From: Pseudomonas sp. LS-2
Lineage (GTDB): Bacteria > Pseudomonadota > Gammaproteobacteria > Pseudomonadales > Pseudomonadaceae
Length of the DNA stretch: 44,683 bases
NCBI RefSeq assembly: GCF_003605735.1
Contig: NZ_QXTJ01000031.1
Location: forward strand, 12,968-57,650
Direction: 5' to 3'
Of the stretch, positions 16,127 to 25,374 are shown in pieces; position 1 is the first letter of the stretch; every line of letters starts with the position of its first letter. The translations under genes were made by a program, and so were the position numbers. The notes beneath the pieces are model-generated. The model had not been told where the DNA came from, did not search any database, and was given only the letters and a program-made list of their open reading frames with translations.

Positions 16127-17347
16127 CTACAGATCTGTGACCTTGTTGCGCATCACCTTCGCCTGTTTGTACAGGTAAACGCTCAACCCCAACCCGGCCA
16201 GCGAAGCCAGCGCCGCGAAGAGGAAGATCGAAGCGAAGCCGAAGCCTGCGGCCACAGCGCCTGCCACGGGCCCCGTGATCCCCAGCGAAAGGTCGATGAA
16301 CAGCGAATACGCACCCACCGCCGCGCCACGACTGGACGCCGGCACCAGGTTCACCGCCTCGACTCCCAGCGCCGGAAACACCAGCGAGAAACCAAAGCCG
16401 GTCAGTGCAGCACCCGCCAGCGCCAGGTTCGGACTGGGCGCCAGCCACAGCAGCAGCAGCCCCAGCGTTTCGACCGACAGGCAGGCGATCGCCACGCGGA
16501 AGCCGCCAATGCGGTTGATCATGTTGCCGAACAGCAGCCGCGCGCCGATGAAACAAGCGCCGAACAGGCTCAGGCACAGCACCGCATTCGGCCAGGTGTG
16601 GCTCGCGTAATACAGGGTGATGAAGGTCGCGATGGTGCCGAAACCAATGGACCCCAGCGCCAGGCCGGTGCCGTGGGGCAGAACACGACCCAGCACATGC
16701 AGAAACGGCATGCGCTCGCCGTGTACGATGGGCGCGGGTGTCTTCTTCCACGCCAGTGAAATGCCCAGTGCGGCCAGCAGGATGATGCTGACGCCCATGC
16801 TCCACAAGCCCATCGCGTTCACCAGCAACACCCCCAGCGGCGCACCGATGGCCAGTGCGCCGTAGCTGGCGATGCCGTTCCAGGAGATCACCTTGGCGGT
16901 GTTCGCGGCGCCCACGCGACCGATGCCCCAGCCAATGGAACCCGAACCCACCAGGCTTTCGGCACTGCCCAGCACCAGACGGCCGATGAACAGGCAGATC
17001 AGACTTGCCATCGGCCAGCCCTCGAGCCACCCGGCCAGGAGCATGAACACGCCACTCAGGCCGCAGCCGAACAGACCGATGATCACCGCCTTTTTGGGGC
17101 CGCGATTATCGATGATGCGCCCGGCGTACGGACGGCTCAGCAAGGTCGCCAGGTATTGCACGCTGATCACGAGGCCGGCTGCGACTGCGCCAAAACCGAG
17201 GTCGGTGTGTACATAACCTGGCAGTACGGCCAGAGGGATACCGATGTTCAGGTAACCGATGAAGGTGAACAGAACAATGGAAACGACCTGAAGCGTGATA
17301 GCGACAGGACGGGGTGTAGCGGCGCTCGAAGCGTCTGGCATGGGCAT
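16127..17347 (-). CDS. MFS transporter (YfcJ/YhhS-like)
   Basis: About 406 residues with 12 predicted membrane helices. The MFS loop motif between helices 2 and 3 is visible as [15 protein letters not shown], and [14 protein letters not shown] follows in helix 5. The layout fits the small UPF0226 drug/arabinose exporter-like group (E. coli YfcJ, YhhS). Substrate unknown. The frame is open to 17431, but the ATG pair at 17347 and 17341 (MPMPDASS) starts just before the first helix. No operon partner. Confidence 0.88.
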   Translation of the reverse strand: MPMPDASSAATPRPVAITLQVVSIVLFTFIGYLNIGIPLAVLPGYVHTDLGFGAVAAGLVISVQYLATLLSRPYAGRIIDNRGPKKAVIIGLFGCGLSGVFMLLAGWLEGWPMASLICLFIGRLVLGSAESLVGSGSIGWGIGRVGAANTAKVISWNGIASYGALAIGAPLGVLLVNAMGLWSMGVSIILLAALGISLAWKKTPAPIVHGERMPFLHVLGRVLPHGTGLALGSIGFGTIATFITLYYASHTWPNAVLCLSLFGACFIGARLLFGNMINRIGGFRVAIACLSVETLGLLLLWLAPSPNLALAGAALTGFGFSLVFPALGVEAVNLVPASSRGAAVGAYSLFIDLSLGITGPVAGAVAAGFGFASIFLFAALASLAGLGLSVYLYKQAKVMRNKVTDL

Positions 17348-17515
17348 CAATCCACGATTACGACAGGGGTGGTGCAGCGGGGGCGGAAACAGAATGAAGC
17401 GTAGACGCTTGATAGCCAAGCGATGCCACATGATAACGAGGCTGGCTGTGTTGTGGCAGCAGAAGGGTGAATCGATGTTGAACCGAACGCGGATTTGCCG
17501 GTGAGGCCGTTGTGA

Positions 17516-17695
17516 TTATTCGGCGGCGGGCGCCACGAGCTGCGTCGTGACCAGCGCAGCGAGGGCGTTTTCCTGGGTCCCGAATCGGGCCAGCAATGCC
17601 TGCTGTTTTTCCGGGCTCAACCGCGCCCAGATTTCGATCATTTTTTCGGCGGTGCCAATCAAGGCCTGCGCCTGGGTTTCGGTGAATTCAGTCAT
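17516..17695 (-). CDS. Small hypothetical protein, 59 residues
   Basis: Starts MTEFTETQAQALIGTAEKM and ends in LVAPAAE with a TAA stop. It looks alpha-helical, is acidic in the first half, and has IWARLSPEKQQALLARFG in the middle. Codon use fits the neighbours, with G or C in most third positions. No family recognised. It could be cotranscribed with the small gene at 17774-17911, which lies 78 nt upstream in the same direction. Confidence 0.6.
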   Translation of the reverse strand: MTEFTETQAQALIGTAEKMIEIWARLSPEKQQALLARFGTQENALAALVTTQLVAPAAE

Positions 17696-17773
17696 GGGTT
17701 TGTCTCGGTAAGCAATCAGCCCTTATGGAAGTACGCCTCAAAGACGCTCTTGCATAGGGGCTGAAATTAGCCT

Positions 17774-17911
17774 TCAGCGTTGGCCTTGGGCTTTCTTGCT
17801 GTCACCACTTTTCGCACCGGCTTTCATCTCGATCGGCTGACCGAGTTCCTGACGGGCTGCTGCGCTTTGCTGGGTTTGGCTTGGGAAGGGGAAGTTTGGG
17901 ATTTCATGCAT
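17774..17911 (-). CDS. Small hypothetical protein, 45 residues
   Basis: MHEIPNFPFPSQTQQSAAAR is followed by a Lys/Gly/Ala-rich hydrophilic end (KAGAKSGDSKKAQGQR). A good ribosome site GAGGAG lies 9 nt before ATG 17911, which favours this start over the longer frame to 18001. No membrane helix, no known domain; the protein is probably disordered. Function unknown. Confidence 0.6.
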   Translation of the reverse strand: MHEIPNFPFPSQTQQSAAARQELGQPIEMKAGAKSGDSKKAQGQR

Positions 17912-18076
17912 CGTCTGTCGCTCCTCACAAGTTTTTTTAGCTGCTGGTTTGTACAGCGCGTCCAAAAACGCCAAGGGAGGATACAGCACTACAAATGACA
18001 ATCAGACTTTTAATGATGGCCGTTGGTCATGTAGTGGCGATGCGAAGCTACAACCCGATTCGCAGCGACACAGAAC

Positions 18077-18167
18077 CTGCAGGCGTGAGCTTGTTCGCGA
18101 TTGCGTCATGTCAGTCGACTTCGGTGTCGCTGACACTACATCTTCGCGAGCACGCTCACGCCTGCAA
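18077..18167. repeat. Variant REPIN
   Basis: Inverted ends CCTGCAGGCGTGAGCTTG and GCACGCTCACGCCTGCA around TTCGCGA / TCGCGAG inner arms. It has the same design as the other REPINs but different outer bases, so belongs to another REP subgroup. It lies 20 nt beyond the phhC stop. The rest of 17912-18187 shows no gene. Confidence 0.8.
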
Positions 18168-18187
18168 GGGGGACGCTGTCATCCAGG

Positions 18188-19384
18188 TCAGTCCTTGCAC
18201 ACCGCCGCAAACGCCGCCGCCAGCGCATCTAGCCGCGTAGCATCGATGCCCGCCACGTTCGCGCGGCCCGCTGCGACCATGTACACGCTGTGTTCCTTGC
18301 GCAGCCGTTCGACCTGATCGTCGCTCATGCCGGTGTAGGAAAACATGCCACGCTGCACGCCGATGTGGGCAAAACGCTCGCCCAGGCCCAACGGGGTCAG
18401 CGCTTCAACGAGGCCCTGACGGAGTTGCGCGATGCGGGTACGCATCTCTTCCACTTCGTCAGCCCACAGCGCCTTGAGCTCAGGGTCGCCGAGGATTTCA
18501 GCCACCACCGCCGCGCCATGATCCGGCGGGTTGGACCACAGGTTGCGCGCGGTGGCCGAGAGTTGGCTGCGCACGTCCATCAACTTCTCGGTGCTGTCGG
18601 CACACACCAGCAATGCGCCGGTGCGTTCGCGGTACAGGCCGAAGTTCTTCGAGCAGGAGCTTGTGATCAGCAGTTCCGGCAGTTCAGCGGCGAACAGGCG
18701 AACGGCCCAGGCGTCTTCTTGCAGACCGTCGCCGAAGCCCTGATACGCGAAGTCGATCAGCGGCAACAGGTTGCGGCGCTTGACGATCTTAAGCACTTCG
18801 CGCCAGTCATCGTGACCGAGGTCGAATCCGGTCGGGTTGTGGCAGCAGGCGTGAAGCAGAACCACATCGCCTTCCGGAACGGTGTTCAGCGTTTCCAGCA
18901 TGGCCGGAACGTTGAGCCTGTTGTCGCTGCCGACGTAGGGGTAGTGATTGACCTTCAAACCGGCAGCGGCGTAGATAGTCTCGTGGATTGGCCAGGTCGG
19001 ATCGCTGAGCCAGATGCCCTTGCCCGGCAGGCAATTGGCGATGAAGTCAGCAGACAAGCGAAGTGCCCCGGTGCCGCCCGGTGTCTGAGTGGCGCCCACG
19101 CGCTTGTTCTTGATCAGCGGCGAGTCGGCGCCCATGACCAGTTCACAGATCAGCGTGCCGAAACGCGGTTCGCCATGGCCGCCGATGTACGTCTTGGTCG
19201 GCTGCGAATCCACCAGACGCTGTTCCGCCAGTTTGACGGCGCGGGGAATGGTGGTCAGGCCTTGCGCGTCCTTGTACACGCCTACGCCCAGGTCGAACTT
19301 GTTCGGGTTCGGGTCGTTGGCATAGGCCTGGATCAAGCCCAGGATCGGATCGTCCGGTACGCGCTGAATCTGTGAAAAATGCAT
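18188..19384 (-). CDS. phhC: Aromatic amino-acid aminotransferase PhhC
   Basis: A 398-residue PLP-dependent class I aminotransferase (aspartate/tyrosine type). It converts tyrosine to 4-hydroxyphenylpyruvate for the homogentisate route. Visible are GVGVYKDAQGLTTIPRAV, the substrate/PLP region ACCHNPTGFDL, DFAYQGFGDG, Lys246 in TSSCSKNFGLYRERTG as the PLP Schiff base, and the C-terminal GMFSYTGMS. The ATG directly abuts the phhB stop. Last gene of phhABC. Confidence 0.93.
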   Translation of the reverse strand: MHFSQIQRVPDDPILGLIQAYANDPNPNKFDLGVGVYKDAQGLTTIPRAVKLAEQRLVDSQPTKTYIGGHGEPRFGTLICELVMGADSPLIKNKRVGATQTPGGTGALRLSADFIANCLPGKGIWLSDPTWPIHETIYAAAGLKVNHYPYVGSDNRLNVPAMLETLNTVPEGDVVLLHACCHNPTGFDLGHDDWREVLKIVKRRNLLPLIDFAYQGFGDGLQEDAWAVRLFAAELPELLITSSCSKNFGLYRERTGALLVCADSTEKLMDVRSQLSATARNLWSNPPDHGAAVVAEILGDPELKALWADEVEEMRTRIAQLRQGLVEALTPLGLGERFAHIGVQRGMFSYTGMSDDQVERLRKEHSVYMVAAGRANVAGIDATRLDALAAAFAAVCKD

Positions 19385-19741
19385 TTACTTACGGCCCTCG
19401 GCGCCTTTGGCCACCTCGTCGGTACGGGCGGCCATGATGAAGTCGTTGCGGTGCAGCCCTTTGATCGAGTGGCTCCACCAGGTCACGGTCACTTTGCCCC
19501 ATTCGGTCAGAAGACCTGGGTGATGACCCTCGGCTTCGGCAATTTCGCCGACCGCGTTGGTAAACGCCAGCGCAAATTTGAAATTCTTGAACGTGAAGGC
19601 TCTTTCCAGTTGCATCACGCCATCACGGACTTCGATGTTCCAGTCGGGGATCTGACGCAGCAGCTGCGGCAACTCGGCTTCGCTGACTTGAGGTGCGTCG
19701 GCGCGGCAGGCCTCGCAGTGGGCTTGATCGAGAGAGGTCAT
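19385..19741 (-). CDS. phhB: Pterin-4a-carbinolamine dehydratase PhhB
   Basis: A 118-residue enzyme that dehydrates the 4a-hydroxy-tetrahydropterin made by phenylalanine hydroxylase, so regenerating the cofactor. The signature [20 protein letters not shown] with the catalytic His pair is intact, and the C terminus contains [16 protein letters not shown]. In the family the protein also affects phhA expression. Located between phhA (16 nt) and phhC (0 nt), clearly in one operon. Confidence 0.95.
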   Translation of the reverse strand: MTSLDQAHCEACRADAPQVSEAELPQLLRQIPDWNIEVRDGVMQLERAFTFKNFKFALAFTNAVGEIAEAEGHHPGLLTEWGKVTVTWWSHSIKGLHRNDFIMAARTDEVAKGAEGRK

Positions 19742-19757
19742 AAAAGGTTTTCCTTCT

Positions 19758-20558
19758 TCAGGCGGCGTTTGTTTCAGGCTGCTTTTTAGGTGTGAAGCGA
19801 GGGGCATGCAGGCCCAGCCGCATCGCGCTCTGGACCATGCCCATGATGTCTTCGTGAGCGAGGTCGAACAGGCGCTTGAGGTCCGGCAGCACGAAATAGA
19901 GCGGCTGCAGAATGTCAATGCGATACGGCGTACGCATGGCTTCAACAGGGTCGAACGCTTGATGCTCAGGTGTCTGCGACAGGCTGTAAATGGTTTCCTT
20001 GGGCGAGGACAAGATGCCTCCGCCGTAGATCTTGCGGCCCTGCGCCGTTTCCACCAGCCCGAACTCGATGGTCATCCAGTAAAGGCGGGCAAGGTACACG
20101 CGCTGCTCTTTGCTGGCTGCCAGACCGAGTTTGCCGTAAGTGTGGGTAAATTCCGCAAACCATGGGTTGGTCAGCAGCGGGCAGTGTCCGAAGACTTCAT
20201 GAAAGATGTCGGGTTCTTGCAGGTAGTCCAGTTCTTCCTCGGTCCGAATGAACGTGGCCACGGGAAATCGCTTGCTGGCGAGCAGTTCGAAAAACGTCTG
20301 AAAAGGAATCAATGCCGGAACGCGAGCAACTTGCCAGCCGGTGGTGCTATCCAGCACCCGATTGATTTCGCCCAGTTGAGGAATGCGGTCATGTGGCAGG
20401 TTCAGTTGCTCGATGCCGTCGAGGTATTCCTGACAGGCGCGGCCTTCGATCACCTTCAACTGGCGTGTGATCAGGGTATTCCACACCGCGTGTTCGGCGT
20501 CGGGGTAATCGATGAATCCACGGGCGTCCGGCTCGCGGGCGACATACGACGTACTCAT
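19758..20558 (-). CDS. phhA: Phenylalanine-4-hydroxylase PhhA
   Basis: A 266-residue iron- and tetrahydropterin-dependent monooxygenase turning phenylalanine into tyrosine. The iron ligands are His120 and His125 in [11 protein letters not shown] and Glu165 in WMTIEFGL. The bacterial form lacks the N-terminal ACT regulatory domain of the animal enzymes, and this one is of that size. AGGAGA lies 8 nt upstream of ATG 20558. First gene of phhABC, divergent from phhR. Confidence 0.96.
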   Translation of the reverse strand: MSTSYVAREPDARGFIDYPDAEHAVWNTLITRQLKVIEGRACQEYLDGIEQLNLPHDRIPQLGEINRVLDSTTGWQVARVPALIPFQTFFELLASKRFPVATFIRTEEELDYLQEPDIFHEVFGHCPLLTNPWFAEFTHTYGKLGLAASKEQRVYLARLYWMTIEFGLVETAQGRKIYGGGILSSPKETIYSLSQTPEHQAFDPVEAMRTPYRIDILQPLYFVLPDLKRLFDLAHEDIMGMVQSAMRLGLHAPRFTPKKQPETNAA

Positions 20559-20838
20559 GCTGCTCTCCTGAATGGCTTGTTGTTATCTGGAGCGATGCGC
20601 GACAGGTCTGACCTGCTTGCTGCTATAGATACCGTTTTCCATCCTGTTTGCCGTCAGGCTGTCGCCGCTTCGATGCCGCAATTTCCACGAAGCTCGTAAA
20701 GAAAACCTGACAGATGAGTGCGCCGAGCGAGAAATGTGCGCGTTTAGGGGAGATCTCGTGCTTGCGCTGTCACGTATTCTTGCCGATAAACTTTCCTCCA
20801 TTACAAAAAAGTGGCCTGTTCACAAGAGTCGACCCCCC
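20559..20838. promoter_or_regulatory. phhA/phhR divergent control region
   Basis: 280 nt with no gene between the two starts. An imperfect palindrome ACGAAGCTCGT with a flanking TTTACG (minus strand, about 20687-20700) is vaguely like the TGTAAA-N6-TTTACA operator of PhhR, but too weak to assert. I saw no clean GG-N10-GC sigma-54 site on the phhA strand. Confidence 0.45.
20577..20584 (-). promoter_or_regulatory. Hfq/Crc CA motif before phhA
   Basis: On the minus strand AACAACAA, an exact AAnAAnAA match, ends 18 nt before the phhA start and just before its ribosome site. It suggests translational repression of phenylalanine breakdown by Hfq-Crc. Confidence 0.6.
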
Positions 20839-22392
20839 ATGCGCATCAAAGTGCACTGTCAGAACCGTGTCGGCATTCTGCGCGACATCCTCGATCTTCT
20901 CGTTTCCTATGGCGTCAATGTCTCTGGCGGAGAGGTCGGCGGGGAGCATGGCGACGCGATCTATCTGCGTTGTCCGAATCTCGTCAATCTTCAATTTCAG
21001 GCGCTGGTGCCGAAATTCGAAACAATCCCTGGTGTGTTCGGCGTGAAACGTGTGGGACTGATGCCCAGCGAGCGTCGGCATATGGAGCTGAACGCGTTGC
21101 TCGGCGCGTTGGAGTTTCCGGTGTTGTCCATCGACATGGGCGGCTGCATCGTCGCGGCGAACCGGGCTGCTGCCCAGTTGCTGGGCGTGCGCGTCGATGA
21201 GGTGCCAGGGATTGCGCTGTCGCGCTATGCAGAAGACTTCGACCTGCCACAACTGGTACGCGCCAACCGCTCGCGCATCAACGGCTTGCGGGTGAAAGTG
21301 AAGGGCGCGATCTTTCTCGCCGACATCGCACCTCTGCAATCGGAACACGAAGACAGCGAAGCCATGGCGGGTGCGGTATTGACCCTGCATCGCGCGGATC
21401 GCGTAGGTGAGCACATCTACAACGTGCGCAAGCAGGAACTGCGCGGTTTCGACAGCATCTTCCAGAGTTCGAAAGTGATGGCTGCCGTGGTGCGCGAAGC
21501 CCGGCGCATGGCGCCTCTGGATGCGCCTCTGTTGATAGAGGGCGAAACCGGCACCGGCAAGGAGCTCCTCGCCCGAGCCTGCCATCTGGCAAGCCCGCGT
21601 GGGCAGTCGCCGATGATGGCGCTCAATTGCGCGGGATTGTCCGAGTCCATGGCCGAGACCGAGCTGTTCGGCTACGGGCCAGGCGCATTCGAAGGGGCCC
21701 GCGCCGAAGGCAAGCTGGGGCTGCTGGAGCTGACGGCGGGCGGTACGTTGTTTCTCGACGGGGTAGCGGAAATGAGCGCTCGGTTGCAGGCCAAGCTGCT
21801 GCGCTATCTGCAAGAAGGTTGCTTTCGCCGCGTCGGAAGCGATGAGGAGGTGTATCTGGACGTGCGCGTGATCTGCGCAACACAGGTCGATCTGTCGCAG
21901 TTGTGTGCTCGCGGTGAGTTTCGCCAGGATCTTTACCATCGGCTGAATGTGTTGTCGTTGCACATCCCGCCCTTGCGTGAATGCCTGGATGGGCTTGAGC
22001 CGCTGGTGCAGCATTTTCTCGATCAGGCGAGTCGACAGATTGGTTGCCCGTTGCCGCGCATGGCACCTGCGGCGATGGAGCGCCTCAGTCAGTATCACTG
22101 GCCGGGCAACGTGCGCCAGCTGGAAAACGTGCTGTTTCAGGCAGTGTCGCTGTGTGAGGGTGGCGTCGTGAAAGCCGAGCATATCCGCCTGCCGGATTAT
22201 GGCGTGCGTCAGCCACTCGGGGACTTTTCGCTGGAGGGTGGGTTGGAGGATATCGTCGGGCGTTTCGAAAAGGCGGTTCTTGAACAACTTTATGCGGCGC
22301 ATCCCAGCAGTCGGTTATTGGGTAAACGATTGGGCGTGTCCCATACGACTATTGCCAATAAGTTGAATCAATACGGCGTTGGCAAAACGTAA
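20839..22392 (+). CDS. phhR: Aromatic amino-acid regulator PhhR (TyrR family)
   Basis: A 517-residue TyrR-like regulator. Order: N-terminal ACT domain (MRIKVHCQNRVGILRDILD), PAS-like part (GALEFPVLSIDMGGCIVAAN), AAA+ domain with Walker A GETGTGKE (from residue 235), and a C-terminal helix-turn-helix of Fis type (LLGKRLGVSHTTIANKLNQYG). The sigma-54 contact loop reads GAFEGA (282-287) instead of GAFTGA, and the Walker B pair is Asp307-Gly308 rather than Asp-Glu. As with E. coli TyrR it may work mainly at sigma-70 promoters. The long upstream frame has no conserved residues; ATG 20839 begins the ACT domain. It likely controls the divergent phhABC in response to aromatic amino acids. Confidence 0.93.
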   Translation: MRIKVHCQNRVGILRDILDLLVSYGVNVSGGEVGGEHGDAIYLRCPNLVNLQFQALVPKFETIPGVFGVKRVGLMPSERRHMELNALLGALEFPVLSIDMGGCIVAANRAAAQLLGVRVDEVPGIALSRYAEDFDLPQLVRANRSRINGLRVKVKGAIFLADIAPLQSEHEDSEAMAGAVLTLHRADRVGEHIYNVRKQELRGFDSIFQSSKVMAAVVREARRMAPLDAPLLIEGETGTGKELLARACHLASPRGQSPMMALNCAGLSESMAETELFGYGPGAFEGARAEGKLGLLELTAGGTLFLDGVAEMSARLQAKLLRYLQEGCFRRVGSDEEVYLDVRVICATQVDLSQLCARGEFRQDLYHRLNVLSLHIPPLRECLDGLEPLVQHFLDQASRQIGCPLPRMAPAAMERLSQYHWPGNVRQLENVLFQAVSLCEGGVVKAEHIRLPDYGVRQPLGDFSLEGGLEDIVGRFEKAVLEQLYAAHPSSRLLGKRLGVSHTTIANKLNQYGVGKT

Positions 22393-22396
22393 CATG

Positions 22397-22485
22397 TGTA
22401 GGAGCGCGCTTGCCCGCGAATGGATATAACCGCCGATACGTCAGGTGGCTATTACACCCTTATCGCGGGCAAGCGCGCGCCTACA
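22397..22485. repeat. REPIN
   Basis: Ends TGTAGGAGCGCGCTTGCCCG and CGGGCAAGCGCGCGCCTACA, starting 5 nt after the phhR stop. It lies between phhR and the convergent DUF2790 gene. Confidence 0.9.
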
Positions 22486-22544
22486 ATAATCCATGCTCCC
22501 TGAAGTATTATGTGTCAGGGCCTATAAAAAGAAGGCAGATTAGA

Positions 22545-22811
22545 TCAGCCGTTGCTGCACCCGTTGCCCATCACTTGGTATTCCATCACATGGCGCTTGC
22601 CCTGCGAGTCGATGTAGGTCATGTGCTGAGGCACCACGCCGCAGACATTGGGGACTTCGTCTACCGAAATGACTTTGGCAATATCCAGCTTGGTCGAGTA
22701 GGTATATTGCTCGGCGCGTTGCTGTTGAACGGCGACTTTGGCATTGGATTCTTCTGCCATAGCCATGGTGCTTAAACCACAAAGAGCCATTACAACCAGT
22801 GCAGCTTTCAT
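22545..22811 (-). CDS. DUF2790 periplasmic protein
   Basis: An 88-residue exported protein of the DUF2790 family, which is found many times over in Pseudomonas. The signal peptide is MKAALVVMALCGLSTMAMA. The mature part has the family segments YSTKLDIAKVISVDEVPNVC and MTYIDSQGKRHVMEYQVMGN, with two cysteines (VCGVV and NGCSN) able to form a disulfide. AGAGGAAA is placed 9 nt before ATG 22811. Function unknown; some members respond to copper or other stress, which is only a loose guide here. Confidence 0.9.
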   Translation of the reverse strand: MKAALVVMALCGLSTMAMAEESNAKVAVQQQRAEQYTYSTKLDIAKVISVDEVPNVCGVVPQHMTYIDSQGKRHVMEYQVMGNGCSNG

Positions 22812-23262
22812 TACATGTTTCCTCTTGGTTGCTTGATCAACAGTGGCAAACAGGAATTCCGTTCGGCCGGGTGCACACAACCCTTTTGGGGTTCTGCAAG
22901 AAGTCAGTTGATTAGCCAGTTAAGTTGTTTGATCGACAGGCCGGTGTGGGGGGCTGTGAGTTGTCAATCATTTGCCGTGTTGGCAGAGTTGATTCTATGC
23001 GCCTGTTCCAGATTCATATAGAAACCATTTTGATAAAGACTATTGAGCAATCCGGCAACAATCGCTGAGCGGGGAGGCCATGACCCCCGCGGCCTAGTTC
23101 TTTGGTCGTAGTTCAAACATGAAGATTTGCCGAAAACGGGGCACTTGGGCGTCTTTGAGCGTTATGCTGAGGTCCGGTAAGACCATCGTCGAATGGCTTT
23201 CGCGGCCATCGGCGGATACAACGGGTCCATACAAAAACAACATTTCCACCGAGGTAAGAAAG
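22812..23262. other. DUF2790/acsA intergenic region
   Basis: 451 nt between divergent genes with no convincing ORF. It holds an inverted repeat GCGGGG (23069-23074) / CCCCGC (23085-23090) with nearby GGCC repeats, and the acsA leader with an A-rich motif. No RNA gene was recognised. Confidence 0.5.
23233..23240 (+). promoter_or_regulatory. Hfq/Crc CA motif before acsA
   Basis: AAAAACAA, an exact AAnAAnAA match, ends 22 nt before the acsA start and 11 nt before its GAGG ribosome site. acsA is, to my knowledge, among reported Crc targets in Pseudomonas. Confidence 0.6.
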
Positions 23263-25218
23263 ATGAGTGCGGCTTCCCTGTACCCCGTTCGCCCTGAAGT
23301 GGCAGCAAACACGCTGACTGACGAGGCGACCTACAAGGCCATGTACCAGCAGTCGGTGGTCAACCCCGATGGCTTCTGGCGTGAGCAGGCCAAGCGCCTG
23401 GATTGGATCAAGCCATTCACCACCGTCAAACAGACCTCCTTCGACGATCACCGCGTCGACATCAAATGGTTCGCCGACGGCACCCTGAACGTTTCCTACA
23501 ACTGCCTCGACCGTCATCTGGCCGAGCGCGGCGATCAGGTCGCCATCATCTGGGAAGGCGACGATCCTTCCGAAAGCCGCAACATCACCTATCGCGAACT
23601 GCATGAAGAAGTCTGCAAATTCGCCAACGCTCTGCGCGGTCAGGATGTGCACCGTGGTGACGTGGTCACCATCTATATGCCGATGATCCCTGAAGCCGTG
23701 GTCGCGATGCTGGCGTGTGCCCGTATCGGCGCGATCCACTCGGTGGTGTTCGGCGGTTTCTCTCCTGAAGCGCTGGCCGGTCGCATCATCGACTGCGAAT
23801 CCAAAGTCGTGATCACCGCGGACGAAGGCTTGCGTGGCGGCAAGAAGACCGCACTCAAGGCCAACGTCGACCGTGCCCTGACCAACCCTGAAACCAGCAG
23901 CGTCCAGAAAGTCATCGTGTGCAAACGCACCGGCGGCGAGATCGAGTGGAACCGCCATCGCGACATCTGGTACCACACCTTGCTGGAAGTGGCGTCGGCC
24001 ACCTGCGCACCGAAAGAAATGGGGGCTGAAGAATCGCTGTTCATCCTCTATACCTCCGGTTCTACCGGCAAGCCAAAGGGCGTGCTGCATACCACGGCGG
24101 GTTATCTGCTTTATGCGGCGCTGACCCATGAGCGCGTGTTCGACTACAAACCGGGTGAAACCTACTGGTGCACCGCCGACGTGGGCTGGGTCACCGGCCA
24201 CAGCTATATCGTCTACGGCCCGCTGGCCAACGGCGCGACCACGCTGCTGTTCGAAGGCATTCCGAACTACCCGGACATCACCCGCATGTCGAAGATCATC
24301 GACAAGCACAAGGTCAACATCCTCTACACCGCGCCGACCGCCATCCGCGCCATGATGGCCGAAGGCACCAAGGCCGTCGAAGGCGCCGACGGTTCGAGCC
24401 TGCGCCTGCTGGGTTCGGTGGGTGAGCCGATCAACCCTGAAGCCTGGAACTGGTACTACAACACCGTCGGCAAGCAGAACTGCCCGATCGTCGACACTTG
24501 GTGGCAGACCGAAACCGGCGGCATTCTGATCAGCCCGCTGCCGGGGGCTACCGCGCTCAAGCCAGGCTCGGCGACTCGTCCGTTCTTCGGTGTGATTCCG
24601 GCGCTGGTGGATAACCTCGGCAACCTGATCGAGGGCGCGGCCGAAGGCAATCTGGTCATTCTGGATTCCTGGCCGGGTCAGTCGCGCAGCCTGTACGGCG
24701 ACCACGACCGGTTCGTCGACACCTACTTCAAGACCTTCCGTGGCATGTACTTCACCGGTGACGGCGCCCGCCGTGACGAGGACGGCTACTACTGGATCAC
24801 TGGTCGCGTGGACGACGTGCTCAACGTGTCCGGCCACCGCATGGGCACCGCTGAAATCGAAAGCGCCATGGTCGCTCACCCGAAAGTCGCCGAAGCAGCA
24901 GTGGTTGGCGTGCCGCACGACCTGAAAGGGCAGGGCATCTACGTCTATGTCACCTTGAACGGCGGCGAAGTGCCGGACGAAGCCCTGCGCATCGAACTGC
25001 GCAACTGGGTACGCAAGGAGATTGGCCCGATTGCCTCGCCTGACGTGATTCAGTGGGCACCGGGCCTGCCGAAGACCCGTTCCGGCAAGATCATGCGCCG
25101 CATCCTGCGCAAGATCGCCACCGGCGAGTACGACGCGCTGGGTGATATCTCCACGCTGGCCGATCCGGGTGTCGTTGCGCATCTGGTCGAGACCCACAAG
25201 ACCATGAACGTCGCCTGA
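23263..25218 (+). CDS. acsA: Acetyl-CoA synthetase
   Basis: A 651-residue AMP-forming acetate-CoA ligase. It activates acetate via acetyl-AMP to acetyl-CoA. Motifs: ATP-binding [35 protein letters not shown], the hinge [13 protein letters not shown], and Lys609 in [14 protein letters not shown], the lysine that is acetylated to switch off such enzymes. The ATG at 23263 with GAGGTAAGAAAG upstream gives the usual length; the longer frame from 23119 has no family match. Single gene with a strong terminator. Confidence 0.96.
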   Translation: MSAASLYPVRPEVAANTLTDEATYKAMYQQSVVNPDGFWREQAKRLDWIKPFTTVKQTSFDDHRVDIKWFADGTLNVSYNCLDRHLAERGDQVAIIWEGDDPSESRNITYRELHEEVCKFANALRGQDVHRGDVVTIYMPMIPEAVVAMLACARIGAIHSVVFGGFSPEALAGRIIDCESKVVITADEGLRGGKKTALKANVDRALTNPETSSVQKVIVCKRTGGEIEWNRHRDIWYHTLLEVASATCAPKEMGAEESLFILYTSGSTGKPKGVLHTTAGYLLYAALTHERVFDYKPGETYWCTADVGWVTGHSYIVYGPLANGATTLLFEGIPNYPDITRMSKIIDKHKVNILYTAPTAIRAMMAEGTKAVEGADGSSLRLLGSVGEPINPEAWNWYYNTVGKQNCPIVDTWWQTETGGILISPLPGATALKPGSATRPFFGVIPALVDNLGNLIEGAAEGNLVILDSWPGQSRSLYGDHDRFVDTYFKTFRGMYFTGDGARRDEDGYYWITGRVDDVLNVSGHRMGTAEIESAMVAHPKVAEAAVVGVPHDLKGQGIYVYVTLNGGEVPDEALRIELRNWVRKEIGPIASPDVIQWAPGLPKTRSGKIMRRILRKIATGEYDALGDISTLADPGVVAHLVETHKTMNVA

Positions 25219-25234
25219 CGCCTCCTGGTTCCAG

Positions 25235-25270
25235 ACGCCCCGTTCGGTGAAAGCCGGGCGGGGCGTTTTT
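25235..25270 (+). terminator. Rho-independent terminator of acsA
   Basis: Stem ACGCCCCG (25235-25242) / CGGGGCGT (25259-25266) with an inner TTCGGTGAAAGCCGGG loop and five T residues. Confidence 0.9.
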
Positions 25271-25285
25271 GTGTGCATCATCCTG

Positions 25286-25374
25286 GTAGGAACGCGCTTG
25301 CCCGCGATGGCGTTGGGTCTGAGAGCCACGACCTGACTGACACGCCGCCATCGCGGACGAGCGCGCTCCTGCAC
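25286..25374. repeat. REPIN
   Basis: Ends GGTAGGAACGCGCTTGCCCG and CGGACGAGCGCGCTCCTGCA, slightly decayed compared with the others. It follows the acsA terminator. Confidence 0.85.

Noticed and set aside
17995..18240. 81-codon plus-strand frame after the small gene pair
   Set aside because: It runs straight through the variant REPIN and into phhC, and its possible ribosome site is 14 nt away.
20559..20838. Sigma-54 promoter for phhA
   Set aside because: No GG-N10-GC pair with the needed flanks was found on the phhA strand; TTGCGG-like pieces are misplaced.
20770..22302. 510-codon open frame antisense to phhR
   Set aside because: Shadow of the phhR reading frame, with no domain signature.
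23113..25374. 753-codon open frame antisense to acsA
   Set aside because: Mirror frame of a fully conserved gene; it also runs through the acsA terminator and promoter.
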